From the NCBI GenBank assembly GCA_021780075.1, contig JAJXZL010000006.1:1-50157 (forward strand): a stretch of DNA of 50,157 nt. Direction: 5' to 3'. The stretch comes from Acidobacteriota bacterium (GTDB taxonomy: Bacteria; Acidobacteriota; Terriglobia; Terriglobales; Acidobacteriaceae). Every line of letters begins with the position of its first letter. Within the stretch, counting starts at the first letter, position 1. Positions 34,210-43,535 of this stretch are shown piece after piece. The notes beneath the pieces were generated by a model. That model saw nothing but the letters and a program-made list of their open reading frames with translations, searched no databases and was not told the DNA's origin. Both the position numbers and the translations under genes were made by a program.

Positions 34210-35796
34210 GTGCAGCTTCGCATCCTTTCCGCGGCGGTTCTCGCTGCCGCCTGCCTTGTCTCTGGTTGTGGTGGTGGAGGCTCCACGCCGACCGGCAGCA
34301 CCGGCGGCGGCTCAACACCCGACATGGGCACCCTCACCGGCGTAAATGACAGCTTTCAGTTCAAGCTGAAGAACGCCGCCAGCGGCATGGTCCTCGGCGT
34401 CTCCGGCCAGAGCCAGACCGCAGGCGCAAGCCTCGCGCAGGAAGCCGACACCGGCTCGACGGACTCCCTGTGGCACGCCATGCCCATGAGCGGCAATGAG
34501 TCCAACATTGAAAACATGCTCACCCATCAGGTCATGGGCATTCAGAGCGCGTCCATAGCCGCCGGCGCGCAGGCCTTGCAGTGGGCCGACAACGGCACGG
34601 CCGATCACCTGTGGCAGTTCTACGTGCTCTCTGACGGCAACTACCTCATCAAGAATGTGAACAGCGGTCTCTATCTGGAGGACGCCAATTCAGACACCTC
34701 CACCTCCGCCAAGATCGACCAGGGCGCCCGCGCTACCACAGGCACCGGCTGCACCTGCCAGGAGTGGGCGCTGACCCAGACCACCAACGCTGCCTACCCC
34801 GCACCGCGCACCGTCAGCGGCACTGGCATCTTCGTACACGATCCCTACATGCTCAAGGATGCGAACGGCACCTACTGGCTCTATGGAACCCACCAGACGC
34901 TGGCCTCGTCCACCGATCTCACGACCTTTACCTATAACCAGAACTGCACCACCGCGCAGCGTGGCGGCTACACCAACTACTGCCCCATCATCGGACCCGA
35001 CTTTGCCTCCTGGGCCGGCCTGCAGACGCCGCCCTCGTGGAATAACGGCGCAAACACCGACGTGTGGGCGCCCAGCCTGATGTTCGTCAACGGCGTCTAC
35101 TACCTCTACTACGCCATTCCCTACGAGCCCAGCACCGGCGCCGAGGCGCTCATCGGACTCGCCACCAGCACCTCGCCCAGCGGTCCTTGGACTGACGTCG
35201 GATGGGTCATCAAGTCCTGGACGAGCTCCACGCCACCGCCCGCCGGATTCACCACCACCGCCTTCAACGCCATTGACCCAGCGCCATTCGTTGACGCGGT
35301 CGGCAACTGGTGGATGGTCTTCGGCTCCTGGGCAGACGGCATTCATCTCATTCAGCTTGACCCTGCCACCGGCCTGCAACTGGCCTCGAACACCACCCTC
35401 TACACCATCGCCAGGCGCGGCTCGCCCTCGGCCGGCGAAGAGGGCCCGTTCATCTACTACTGGAACGGCTACTACTACTACTTTGCGCCCATTAACGTCT
35501 GCTGCAACGGCGACGCCAGCACCTATCGCATCATCGTGGGCCGTTCGCAAACGGTCACCGGACCCTATCTCGACCGCGGCGGCACTGATCTGATGCAGGG
35601 CGGAGGCACCATTCTGCTGAGCGCGCACGCCAATATCAACGGGCCCGGCGGACAGAGCGTCTTTACTGATGATGTAAGCGGCACGCAGACGCCCACGCTG
35701 GTCTACCATTATTACGACGGCAACACCAACGGTACTCCCACGCTGGGAATCAACCGCCTTGGCTTCGACGCCGATGGCTGGCCCTACGTGGAGTAG
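34210..35796 (+). CDS. GH43 lipoprotein with ricin-like N-terminal domain
   Basis: The 528-residue lipoprotein has the lipobox Leu-Val-Ser-Gly-Cys20 and a Gly/Ser/Thr linker. Residues 45-190 form a ricin-type beta-trefoil (three repeats with Gly-x-x-Leu and Gln-x-Trp features), probably a carbohydrate-binding module. The GH43 catalytic domain follows, with Asp211 in Val-His-Asp-Pro, Asp356 in Asn-Ala-Ile-Asp-Pro and Glu411 in Glu-Gly-Pro-Phe, plus a Cys-Cys-Asn-Gly motif shared with the divergent paralogue. The start is GTG at 34210; AGGAGG lies six bases upstream. Expected to sit on the outer membrane and cut arabinan-type glycans. Confidence 0.86.
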   Translation: MQLRILSAAVLAAACLVSGCGGGGSTPTGSTGGGSTPDMGTLTGVNDSFQFKLKNAASGMVLGVSGQSQTAGASLAQEADTGSTDSLWHAMPMSGNESNIENMLTHQVMGIQSASIAAGAQALQWADNGTADHLWQFYVLSDGNYLIKNVNSGLYLEDANSDTSTSAKIDQGARATTGTGCTCQEWALTQTTNAAYPAPRTVSGTGIFVHDPYMLKDANGTYWLYGTHQTLASSTDLTTFTYNQNCTTAQRGGYTNYCPIIGPDFASWAGLQTPPSWNNGANTDVWAPSLMFVNGVYYLYYAIPYEPSTGAEALIGLATSTSPSGPWTDVGWVIKSWTSSTPPPAGFTTTAFNAIDPAPFVDAVGNWWMVFGSWADGIHLIQLDPATGLQLASNTTLYTIARRGSPSAGEEGPFIYYWNGYYYYFAPINVCCNGDASTYRIIVGRSQTVTGPYLDRGGTDLMQGGGTILLSAHANINGPGGQSVFTDDVSGTQTPTLVYHYYDGNTNGTPTLGINRLGFDADGWPYVE

Positions 35797-35820
35797 CATG
35801 GCGCTTGTCCAGGAATGACC

Positions 35821-36762
35821 ATGATCAAGCGGTCCGACACGCTGCTCAAAGCCGGAGCGGCTGGCCTGCTGGCCTGCTCCGGCCTCTGTGCGATTGCGCA
35901 GATGCCCGCCAAAGAAGTAGAGCATCCCAGTCGTCCGATGATGCAAGACGAGCCAAAGGCTCCATCCTCGCTCGCTGCGACGGAGGCCCGGCTCCGCGGT
36001 GAACTTCAAAGCAGTCCCGACTCCGCCGAACTGCTCTATCAACTGGCGCTCGTACTTCAGCAGGAAAACAAGCCCCGCGAGTCTCTGGATACCTACACCC
36101 GAGCCGCCAAACTGGAAAAGCCCAGCGCCGAACAGTTGCGTTCCGTTGCGCTTGATTATGTGCTGCTCACCGACTACGAGGACGCCATCCACTGGCTTCG
36201 TATCGCGCTCGGCTTCGATCCGCAGAACGTCAACGTGCTCTACAGCCTCGGCCGCTGCTTCTATACCCAGAATCGCTTCTCCGAGGCTGAGGCCGCCTTT
36301 ACCCGCGTGCTGCAGCTCCAGCCCAACCATCTCAAAGCCGAGGAGAATCTTGGCCTCACCTACGACGCGCAGAACAGGCCCGACAAGGCCGAACAGGCCC
36401 TGCGCACCGCCGCCACGTGGGCTGGGCAGCAGCCCTCCACCGACCCCTGGCCAGACCTCGATCTTGGTATCTTCCTGCTCGATCAGGGCCGCACCATGGA
36501 CGCGCTGCCGTTTCTCACTCACGCAGCGGCCATCGGACCGGACTTGGCCCTCAGCCACCAGACGCTGGGGCGCGCACTCGTGGCCGCCGGTCGCACCCCT
36601 GACGGCATCAAGGAACTCGAAATCGCCGCCCGCCTCGACCCCACCAATCCAAAGGTTCACTTCGAACTGGGTCACGCCTATCGCACAGCAGGCGAGTCCG
36701 ATAAGGCCCGCGCCGAATTCGCCCAGAGCAAGGCACTCTACGGCTCCCACAACCAGAACTAG
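35821..36762 (+). CDS. Secreted TPR-repeat protein
   Basis: The 313-residue protein has an N-terminal signal peptide (to about Ala-Ile-Ala-Gln-Met) and about six TPR repeats, such as Ala-Glu-Leu-Leu-Tyr-Gln-Leu-Ala and His-Phe-Glu-Leu-Gly-His-Ala-Tyr. The ATG at 35821 has AGGA six bases upstream; an ATG two codons earlier is too close to it. It follows the GH43 lipoprotein by 24 bases and is almost certainly cotranscribed with it. The TPRs may organise the glycan-processing proteins, but no partner is shown. Confidence 0.78.
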   Translation: MIKRSDTLLKAGAAGLLACSGLCAIAQMPAKEVEHPSRPMMQDEPKAPSSLAATEARLRGELQSSPDSAELLYQLALVLQQENKPRESLDTYTRAAKLEKPSAEQLRSVALDYVLLTDYEDAIHWLRIALGFDPQNVNVLYSLGRCFYTQNRFSEAEAAFTRVLQLQPNHLKAEENLGLTYDAQNRPDKAEQALRTAATWAGQQPSTDPWPDLDLGIFLLDQGRTMDALPFLTHAAAIGPDLALSHQTLGRALVAAGRTPDGIKELEIAARLDPTNPKVHFELGHAYRTAGESDKARAEFAQSKALYGSHNQN

Positions 36763-37278
36763 AGTCTGTTCACACTACTCGGTTGGATGGCGTTACGCGG
36801 GAAAATCCGGCCAGACCGTGGAGATGCGGCGGGTGCGCGCTCCTGTTTTGCCGGTGCAAGTTGCGCCGTCGTGGTGCGTTCCGCAGCCGCATCGTCGACG
36901 CGCCCCTGGAACTCATAAGTAATGGCAAGCTTGCAGTACAGCTCCGCAAATATAGAACGCGCGCGGTCTTCAAGAGTGCCTTTACGGGAAATTGAAGACT
37001 CTTCCCGCACGGGCCATTCGCGCATCAGGGCGCAACCTCACTGGCGCCGTAAGCCATGCCGAATGAACATGGTGCCTCGGCCCTCGGGGCTTACTCTGCC
37101 ACTGGGTTCCGACTCAAACACACACAACTGGCCCTGTGCAACGCTGCCAAACTACCATCTCGATTACCACGGAAGAGTTACATCTGGGGCGTTCCCAGCA
37201 CGCCATTTTGGTGTTCAATGTTAGTCATGCGTCGTCAGATGCATGCCAATCCAGGTGGTAAAGGACGCCCTGCTCACG
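36763..37278. other. Gene-poor gap with a possible TPR-like remnant
   Basis: No gene is clear here. On the minus strand around 36900-37025 a frame reads Tyr-Cys-Lys-Leu-Ala-Ile-Thr-Tyr-Glu-Phe-Gln-Gly, similar to one TPR helix pair, and could be a decayed fragment or chance. No RNA gene or terminator with a good T-run was found. Confidence 0.3.
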
Positions 37279-38040
37279 ATGAAGACGTTAGATTATTATG
37301 AGTTTCTCCAGATCAGCCCCAACGCTGATCACGACACAATACACCGCGTCTACCGATTTCTCGCCGCGCGATTTCACCCGGATAACCCAACGTCCGGGAA
37401 TGCGGAAAAGTTCTCTCTGCTGAAATCCGCCTACGATGTCCTTTCTGATCCGGAGCGCCGTGCCGAGTACGACGCGACCCGCGAGACCGCACGGCCCCAG
37501 ACTGTCCCACTCTCCACTTCCATCGATTTCATGGATCAGGTTGAGGGCGAGTTGAATCGCCGTCTCGCCCTGCTCGCCGTGCTCTACTTTCGCCGCCGCA
37601 CAAATCCCTACGCTCCTGAGGTTCCCCTCGCACAGATTGAACACCACATGGGCTTTCCCCGCGATTATCTCGACTTCACCACCTGGTATCTTGAGAAAAA
37701 GGGCTACATCACCAAGGCGGATAACTCCGATTTCACGCTTACCGCTGCAGGCGTGGACTTTGTGGAAACGCAGCGCGCTACGATCCCGGTTCTCAATTTA
37801 TTGCTGACCACGGGCAACACGCCCGTGGAAGTCGAAACCGCGGATACCATCGAGGCGGCTGTGCACGCCTCTACTGCACAGCAGGATCTTCTGGAGACGG
37901 AGCATCTGGTCGATCGCCGTGTGGCCAGGAAGGATCGTCGCATAGGCGCTCCGGACCTTCGCGCCAACCCGGTCGATCGCCGCATGAACAGAGCAGAACG
38001 CCGCGCCGCCCTGCAAAGAGAACGCACCGCCGCAATCTAG
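37279..38040 (+). CDS. J-domain protein with a basic arginine-rich tail
   Basis: The 253-residue protein begins with a J-domain (about residues 3-68) with His-Pro-Asp at 33-35, so it can stimulate an Hsp70. The middle is a helical region with Leu-Leu-Ala-Val-Leu-Tyr-Phe and Trp-Tyr-Leu-Glu-Lys-Lys-Gly-Tyr-Ile. The C-terminus has repeated Asp-Arg-Arg units and ends in a basic segment. No Cys-rich zinc domain or Gly/Phe linker is present, so it is not DnaJ itself. The ATG at 37279 starts at the J-domain; an ATG 36 bases earlier is also possible. Hsp70 partner and client are unknown. Confidence 0.72.
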   Translation: MKTLDYYEFLQISPNADHDTIHRVYRFLAARFHPDNPTSGNAEKFSLLKSAYDVLSDPERRAEYDATRETARPQTVPLSTSIDFMDQVEGELNRRLALLAVLYFRRRTNPYAPEVPLAQIEHHMGFPRDYLDFTTWYLEKKGYITKADNSDFTLTAAGVDFVETQRATIPVLNLLLTTGNTPVEVETADTIEAAVHASTAQQDLLETEHLVDRRVARKDRRIGAPDLRANPVDRRMNRAERRAALQRERTAAI

Positions 38041-38315
38041 CCAACTGTCGCCCAGCGACATTCCCACGCCGCACATCCTGCCCCCACGTCACAGAGAACC
38101 AATTCACCGACAATTCAAGAGCGATCCCGCATCCCGCCAGCACGCTCACGGGACAACTTGACATGCTATTGCTTCTGCCGCGCTGTAGCCGGGATTGTGT
38201 TCGCGGTTTAGCATGGACGGGTAAAGAATCGCCGGCCGGGCCGGCGTCCATCGCGCATCCAATGCTCTCTCGCAAACCGGAGAGCCAGCCAGAACCAGTA
38301 CCCATAGGAGAACAG
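38041..38315. other. Intergenic stretch with a GC-rich palindrome
   Basis: The gap before the oxidoreductase holds the near-perfect palindrome CGCCGGCCGGGCCGGCG (38230-38246). TTGACA at 38158 could be a -35 element but has no good -10 partner. No gene is seen. Confidence 0.3.
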
Positions 38316-39635
38316 ATGGCAACTCGACGGGAGTTTCTCGATACGCTTGCAGTGGGAGCAGTGGGGCTGGCAGTCAGCTCTTCCGCCAAAAGCTACGGCC
38401 AGATTATGGGCGCAAACGACCGCCTGAATTTTGCCGTCATCGGCCTCAACGGCCGCGCCTACGCGCATCTCTCCGCGCTCAAGGCAAACAAGGCCGCCGC
38501 CCGCGTCACGCATGTCTGCGACGTGGAAACCAATATCCTCGCCAAATTTGCCGCAGCCACAACAGAGTCCATGGGTGAAGCCCCCGCTGCGGCGAAAGAC
38601 TTCCGCAAGGTTCTCGAGCTCAAAGACGTGGACGCTATTACCATTGCCACGCCCGACCACTGGCACACGCCCATGGCCATTGCCGCGCTGCAAGCGGGTA
38701 AACACGTCTACGTTGAAAAACCGTGCAGCCACAATCCCGGCGAGGGCGCGCTGCTCGTCCGCGCGCAGCAGAAGTACGGCAAGCTCGTCCAGATGGGCAC
38801 GCAGCAGCGCTCCTCGCCCCACACGATTGAGATTGTCGGCAAGATCCACTCCGGCCTGATCGGCCGCCCCTATTTCGCCAAGTGCTGGTACAACAACACG
38901 CGCAAGTCCATCGGCTACGGCAAGCCCGCGCCTGTGCCCGCCACGCTCGACTGGGATTTGTGGCAGGGTCCTGCGCCGCGCCAGCCCTACAAGGACAACG
39001 TGCAGCCCTACAACTGGCACTGGTTCCGCATTTGGGGCGCCGGCGAAACACTCAACAACGGCACGCACGAAGTGGACGTCTGCCGCTGGGCGCTCGGCGT
39101 CGACTACCCCAACCGCGTCACTGCCACGGGCGGCCGCTATGCCTTCAAGGACGATTGGCAGTTCTATGACACGCTCATCACCAGCTTCGAATATCCCGAC
39201 AAGATGATTGCCTGGGAGAGCACTAGCTGCCAGGGCATGCGCTACTTCAACCGTGGCCGCGGATCCATCATCGAGGGCACCCACGGCACCGTGCTCGTCG
39301 ATCGCGATGGATACGAGATCTATGATCTGGACGGCAAAAAGACCAGCGAGTTCAAAGTCGGCGGCCACACCTCGACAGCCGACCTCGTCGGCGCCGATTC
39401 CATGACGGACCTGCACTTTGCCAACTTCATCGCCGGCATCCGGACAGGCGAGAAGCTGAACTCGCCCGTCTCTGTGGGCAACGTTGCCGTCACCATGCTG
39501 CAGCTCTCCAACATCGCCTGGGAAGTAAAGCGGGAGTTGTATCTGAACTCAAACGACGGCTCAATCAACTTTGACACCCAGGCCCAGGCCATGTGGAACC
39601 GCACCTACGAACCCGGATGGGAGCCGCGCATATGA
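38316..39635 (+). CDS. Gfo/Idh/MocA-family oxidoreductase with Tat-like signal
   Basis: The 439-residue protein starts Thr-Arg-Arg-Glu-Phe-Leu, a twin-arginine-like motif before a short hydrophobic stretch. The NAD(P)-binding fold follows, and the Glu-Lys-Pro motif (Tyr-Val-Glu-Lys-Pro) is present as in Gfo/Idh/MocA enzymes, so it is likely a sugar or inositol dehydrogenase. Family members often keep the cofactor bound when exported. AGGAG lies six bases before the ATG at 38316. The stop overlaps the start of the next gene by 4 bases, so both should be translationally coupled. Substrate is unknown. Confidence 0.82.
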   Translation: MATRREFLDTLAVGAVGLAVSSSAKSYGQIMGANDRLNFAVIGLNGRAYAHLSALKANKAAARVTHVCDVETNILAKFAAATTESMGEAPAAAKDFRKVLELKDVDAITIATPDHWHTPMAIAALQAGKHVYVEKPCSHNPGEGALLVRAQQKYGKLVQMGTQQRSSPHTIEIVGKIHSGLIGRPYFAKCWYNNTRKSIGYGKPAPVPATLDWDLWQGPAPRQPYKDNVQPYNWHWFRIWGAGETLNNGTHEVDVCRWALGVDYPNRVTATGGRYAFKDDWQFYDTLITSFEYPDKMIAWESTSCQGMRYFNRGRGSIIEGTHGTVLVDRDGYEIYDLDGKKTSEFKVGGHTSTADLVGADSMTDLHFANFIAGIRTGEKLNSPVSVGNVAVTMLQLSNIAWEVKRELYLNSNDGSINFDTQAQAMWNRTYEPGWEPRI

Positions 39636-40507
39636 ACCACCAACTCTCTCGGCGCGGTTTCGTCCGCAACAGCGCCTTGCTCGCCGCCGCATGCGCCGCG
39701 CCCGGCTCCCGCTCCGCCTTCGCCCAGCTCACGCAGGCCGGAGGCGCGCCCTCGCCCATTCGCCTCGGCCTCGCCAGCTATACCTTCCGCAACTTCACCC
39801 GCACGCAGCTCATTGCCTTCATGCGGCAGCTCAACGTCACCGGCCTCAACGCCAAGGACGTGAAAGATCACCTGCCCATGGACCCCGCTGCAGAAACGCA
39901 GGCCATGGCCGACTACGCCGCCGCCAACATAGGTCTCCACGCTGCCGGAGCCATCTACTTCCCCAAGGACAATGACGACGACATCCGCGCCAAATTCGAC
40001 TACTGCAAGCGCGCCGGCATCCGCGTCATTGTCGCCGGAGACCCCGCGCCTGCCACGCTGCCACGCATTGAAAAATTCGCGAAGGAATACGACATCTGCA
40101 TCGCCATCCACAACCACGGGCCTGAGGACAAAATCTTTCCCTCGCCGCTCGACGTGCTCAAGGCCGTCAAGGATATGGACCCGCGCATGGGCTGCTGCAT
40201 TGACGTGGGCCATTGCGTCCGCGCAGGCACAGACGTCGTCCAGGCCATCCACGCCGCCGGCCCGCGCCTCTTCAACGTGCACATGAAAGACCTGACCAGC
40301 TTCACCAGCAAGGAGAGCCAGGTGGCCGTGGGCGAGGGAAAGATGCCCATCCGCGAAATTTTCCATGCGCTCATCGCCATCAAGTATCCCGGCTGGGTTG
40401 ACCTCGAATACGAAGTCCACGCGGACGATCCCATGCCCGGCGTCATCAGCAGCTTCGCCTACATGCGCGGCGTACTCGCAGGCATGGGTTACAACCCGCG
40501 CGCTTGA
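39632..40507 (+). CDS. Xylose-isomerase-like TIM barrel protein with Tat-like signal
   Basis: The 291-residue protein begins Leu-Ser-Arg-Arg-Gly-Phe-Val-Arg, a likely twin-arginine signal, with an Ala-rich stretch after it. The TIM-barrel domain has motifs Ala-Ile-His-Asn-His-Gly-Pro, Cys-Ile-Asp-Val-Gly-His and Asp-Leu-Glu-Tyr-Glu, giving metal-ligand His and Glu/Asp residues as in sugar-phosphate isomerases/epimerases. The ATG is within the stop of the previous gene (ATGA overlap). The pair probably handles an oxidised sugar outside the cytoplasm, but no substrate can be named. Confidence 0.82.
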   Translation: MNHQLSRRGFVRNSALLAAACAAPGSRSAFAQLTQAGGAPSPIRLGLASYTFRNFTRTQLIAFMRQLNVTGLNAKDVKDHLPMDPAAETQAMADYAAANIGLHAAGAIYFPKDNDDDIRAKFDYCKRAGIRVIVAGDPAPATLPRIEKFAKEYDICIAIHNHGPEDKIFPSPLDVLKAVKDMDPRMGCCIDVGHCVRAGTDVVQAIHAAGPRLFNVHMKDLTSFTSKESQVAVGEGKMPIREIFHALIAIKYPGWVDLEYEVHADDPMPGVISSFAYMRGVLAGMGYNPRA

Positions 40508-40736
40508 AATGAAGGCGCATCTGCCGTTTTCACGTGCTTGAAGATGCGCTGCGTGCAATTCGGGCTGTCTGGGACTCTCGGCCCGGGGAGTGGGAGTTGC
40601 AGCACAGCCCGCACCGCAACCGGTAAGTCTTTATGCGCGCCAACGCCCGGAGCAACCATCCGGCGCAGGCGCCAACTGCGTCATTGCGCGCATCCATTCG
40701 TGACGCATGCACAACAAAGCGATGCGCGCTGACGCT

Positions 40737-41144
40737 TCAGTCTGCCGCTTGTCCTCGATATTGCTCGTCGCTCACATGCTCCATCCAATCGACGGTTTTG
40801 CCATTCAGCTTTTCCTGGATGGCAACGTGTGTCATGGCCGTGGTTTGCGCGGCGCCGTGCCAGTGCTTCTCGCCCGGCGCGAACCAGATCACGTCGCCGG
40901 GCCGGATATCCTCAACCGGGCCGCCCCAGCGCTGTGCGCGGCCGCAGCCGGAGGTGACGATCAGTGTCTGGCCAAGCGGATGCGTATGCCATGCGGTGCG
41001 GGCGCCGGGCTCAAAGGTGACGCTGGCGCCGACAACACGCGCGGGGTCGGGCGCGTCAAACAGCATGTCCACGCGCACAGTGCCGGTGAAGTAGTCCGCC
41101 GGTCCCTTGCCGGAGGGCTGAGAACCGATTCGCTTGATCTCCAT
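40737..41144 (-). CDS. Cupin protein resembling Mn-dependent hydroxynitrile lyase
   Basis: The 135-residue protein is a small single-domain cupin. His53, His55, Gln59 and His94 match the manganese ligands I recall for the cupin hydroxynitrile lyase of Granulicella tundricola, and Thr50, Trp52 and His96 line the same pocket. The overall sequence appears close to that enzyme and to the one from Acidobacterium capsulatum. Those enzymes make or cleave cyanohydrins in vitro; the physiological role is unsettled, since related cupins have other functions. It is last in the ADH-AKR-cupin unit, 43 bases after the AKR. Confidence 0.8.
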   Translation of the reverse strand: MEIKRIGSQPSGKGPADYFTGTVRVDMLFDAPDPARVVGASVTFEPGARTAWHTHPLGQTLIVTSGCGRAQRWGGPVEDIRPGDVIWFAPGEKHWHGAAQTTAMTHVAIQEKLNGKTVDWMEHVSDEQYRGQAAD

Positions 41145-41161
41145 CGCTTCCTCTCTTCTGA

Positions 41162-42249
<1,088 letters not shown>

Positions 42250-42256
42250 TCAGCCG

Positions 42257-43315
42257 CTATTCAGATTTGAGAGAGGCCATATCGATCGAGAAGCGGTACT
42301 TCACATCGGACTTGAGCAATCTCTCGTAGGCTTCGTTGACTTTCTGAATGGGGATCACCTCGACGTCCGACGTAATGTTGTGCTTGCCGCAGAAGTCGAG
42401 CATTTCCTGTGTCTCTGGGATGCCGCCGATGGGCGATCCGGAAAGGCTGCGACGCCCCATGATGAGGCCGAAGGCGGACAGGGCCATTGGCTTCTCTGGC
42501 GCGCCGACGAGGGTGATGTTGCCATCGCGGCGGAGCAGATTGATGTAGGCGTTGATGTCGTGGTTTGCGGAGACAGCATCGAGGATGAAGTCGAAACTGC
42601 CTGCGTGTTTCGCCATTTCGCCGGCGTTGCTTGAGATGACGACTTCATCGGCGCCGAGACGCAAGGCATCTTCTTTCTTGCCGGGCGATGTGGTGAAGGC
42701 GACGACGTATGCGCCGAGCGCGTGCGCGAACTTAACGCCCATGTGGCCCAACCCGCCGAGCCCGACGATGCCAACCTTTTTGCCCTTGGTCACTCCCCAG
42801 TGGCGCATCGGCGAATAGGTGGTGATCCCGGCGCAGAGCAGCGGCGCGGCTCCGGCGAGATTTAGATTCGATGGAACGCGCAGCACAAAACGCTCGTCCA
42901 CCACAACGCTATCCGAATAGCCGCCATAGGTGACGCCGCCAAGGTGCTTGTCAGGAAAGTTGTAGGTGAGCGTGAGATTGGGGCAGAACTGCTCGAGGCC
43001 CGCCTGACAATCGGGGCAAGTGTGGTCAGAGTCGACCATGCAGCCCACGGCGGCCAGGTCGCCGGGCTTGAATTTTGTGACCGCCGAGCCCACTTTTGCA
43101 ACGCGGCCGACGATCTCATGGCCGGGAACGCAGGGGTAGACCGTGGGCATGACACCGCTCCACTCGTTGCGGACCTGATGAAGGTCGGAGTGGCAGATGC
43201 CGCAGAACAGGATCTCAATCTGCACGTCGGTCTGGGTTGGATCGCGCCGCGCGATGGTGGATGAAGCAAGCGGCGATGTCGCACTTGCAGCGGAATAAGC
43301 TTTTGCGTTGTACAT
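42257..43315 (-). CDS. Zinc-dependent alcohol dehydrogenase (YahK/cinnamyl type)
   Basis: The 352-residue enzyme has the catalytic-zinc motif Cys-Gly-Ile-Cys-His-Ser-Asp, the Gly-His-Glu segment, and four structural-zinc cysteines within Cys-Pro-Asp-Cys and Cys-Pro-Asn. The Gly-Leu-Gly-Gly-Leu-Gly motif binds the nucleotide. Such enzymes interconvert aldehydes and alcohols, often with NADPH. GAGG lies eight bases before the ATG at 43315. It starts a leftward unit with the aldo/keto reductase and the cupin, divergent from an AraC regulator with a 220-base gap. Confidence 0.88.
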   Translation of the reverse strand: MYNAKAYSAASATSPLASSTIARRDPTQTDVQIEILFCGICHSDLHQVRNEWSGVMPTVYPCVPGHEIVGRVAKVGSAVTKFKPGDLAAVGCMVDSDHTCPDCQAGLEQFCPNLTLTYNFPDKHLGGVTYGGYSDSVVVDERFVLRVPSNLNLAGAAPLLCAGITTYSPMRHWGVTKGKKVGIVGLGGLGHMGVKFAHALGAYVVAFTTSPGKKEDALRLGADEVVISSNAGEMAKHAGSFDFILDAVSANHDINAYINLLRRDGNITLVGAPEKPMALSAFGLIMGRRSLSGSPIGGIPETQEMLDFCGKHNITSDVEVIPIQKVNEAYERLLKSDVKYRFSIDMASLKSE

Positions 43316-43535
43316 GAATTTACCTCGGCCTTTTCTGCGGATGTGGATAGGATCGATGCGGGATTGTGCACGCAAGGCACGCGAACATCACACTCCAAAG
43401 CCTACGAAAGAAAGCCGCGCATACGGTATCCTGATTCTGCCGATTTATTGCCTATTCCTCTTGATGCACAGATTTTTGAGCACGATTGCCTGGAATCAGC
43501 GGTAGGGTGGAATCGAAGGAGAGACGCTCGCCCGG

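Noticed and set aside
34690..36750. A 686-codon open frame on the minus strand across the GH43 lipoprotein and TPR gene
   Set aside because: It is antisense to two recognisable proteins and its Gly/Val/Ala composition is an artefact of the coding strand.
38230..38246. GC-rich palindrome before the oxidoreductase
   Set aside because: The sequence is very GC-rich, so a palindrome of this kind can arise by chance; no T-run or operator context supports a function.
40515..40549. GCGCATCT...AGATGCGC inverted repeat after the TIM-barrel gene
   Set aside because: The loop is 19 bases and no T-run follows, so a terminator call is not supported.
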